Source: Planctomycetales bacterium (lineage in GTDB: Bacteria > Planctomycetota > Planctomycetia > Pirellulales > Thermoguttaceae). From it: 25,048 nucleotides of DNA. Below the pieces are notes generated by a model. The model worked only from the letters and a program-made list of their open reading frames with translations, made no database searches and was not told the DNA's origin. Below, piece after piece: positions 25,036 to 25,048 of this stretch; position 1 is the first letter of the stretch; each line of letters starts with the position of its first letter. The stretch spans positions 1 through 25,048 of the forward strand of contig SKOZ01000005.1 of NCBI GenBank assembly GCA_007119795.1. The letters run 5' to 3'. A program made the position numbers and the translations under genes.

Positions 25036-25048
25036 GGCCGGCCCGTGA

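Larger units (their letters stand above)
24330..25048. other. Non-coding region with three hairpin repeats
   Basis: The last 719 bases have no convincing gene; the small frames here are Arg/Ser-rich products of GC bias and of the repeats. The region holds three long hairpins (24474-24586, 24852-24933, 24961-25035) and a promoter-like sequence (24683-24710) that could drive the sulfatase gene through the first hairpin. Confidence 0.6.

Overview
The window looks like a piece of a high-GC Planctomycetota chromosome, plausibly Pirellulales or a relative. The signs are a formylglycine-type sulfatase, a secreted squalene-cyclase-like repeat protein, an FHA/coiled-coil protein, a uroporphyrinogen-decarboxylase-like methyltransferase, an OleA-like thiolase, a PYROXD2-like oxidoreductase, long intergenic spaces, and GGGGAC...GTCCC hairpin repeats. 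This assignment rests on gene content and remembered family features; no search was run. No rRNA, tRNA, CRISPR array, prophage or insertion sequence was seen.

Layout. 1-803 (-) is the 5' part of an exported protein with secretin/STN-like repeats, running off the left edge. 948-1523 (-) is an iron-sulfur flavoprotein. 1743-2024 (+) is a 93-residue parvulin with a good promoter; its stop overlaps the stop of the convergent FHA/coiled-coil gene (2021-4429, -). Three envelope genes follow on the minus strand: an Nramp-fold protein (4867-6396), a prenyltransferase-like repeat protein (6583-7773) and a HlyD-type adaptor with a glutamate-rich insert (7943-9649).

The most coherent unit is 10236-12681 (-): homocysteine S-methyltransferase, then a UroD-like methyltransferase, then the nitrogen sensor PII. 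The stops and starts overlap (ATGA and TGATG), so the three are probably made together. This suggests PII-linked control of a methyl-transfer pathway. Next to it lie an AAA/DUF4143 ATPase remnant, an AnmK-like kinase with an altered nucleotide-binding motif, and a class I glutamine-amidotransferase-fold protein without its nucleophilic cysteine.

On the right, an OleA-like condensing enzyme (+) meets an unrecognised 230-residue protein (-), again with overlapping stops (CTAG). A plus-strand cluster then encodes a transglutaminase-like lipoprotein, a PduO-type cobalamin adenosyltransferase and a PYROXD2-like oxidoreductase. A sulfatase (-) and about 700 bases of non-coding DNA with three long hairpin repeats close the window.

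Common threads. Cobalamin and one-carbon chemistry appear twice (the methyltransferase/PII operon and the adenosyltransferase). Several proteins keep a known fold but lack canonical active-site residues (Nramp-like, C26 hydrolase-like, AnmK-like, UroD-like). I found no clear defence system or new mobile element; the PII-coupled methyltransferase operon and the loop-conserved hairpin family are the best candidates for something undescribed.
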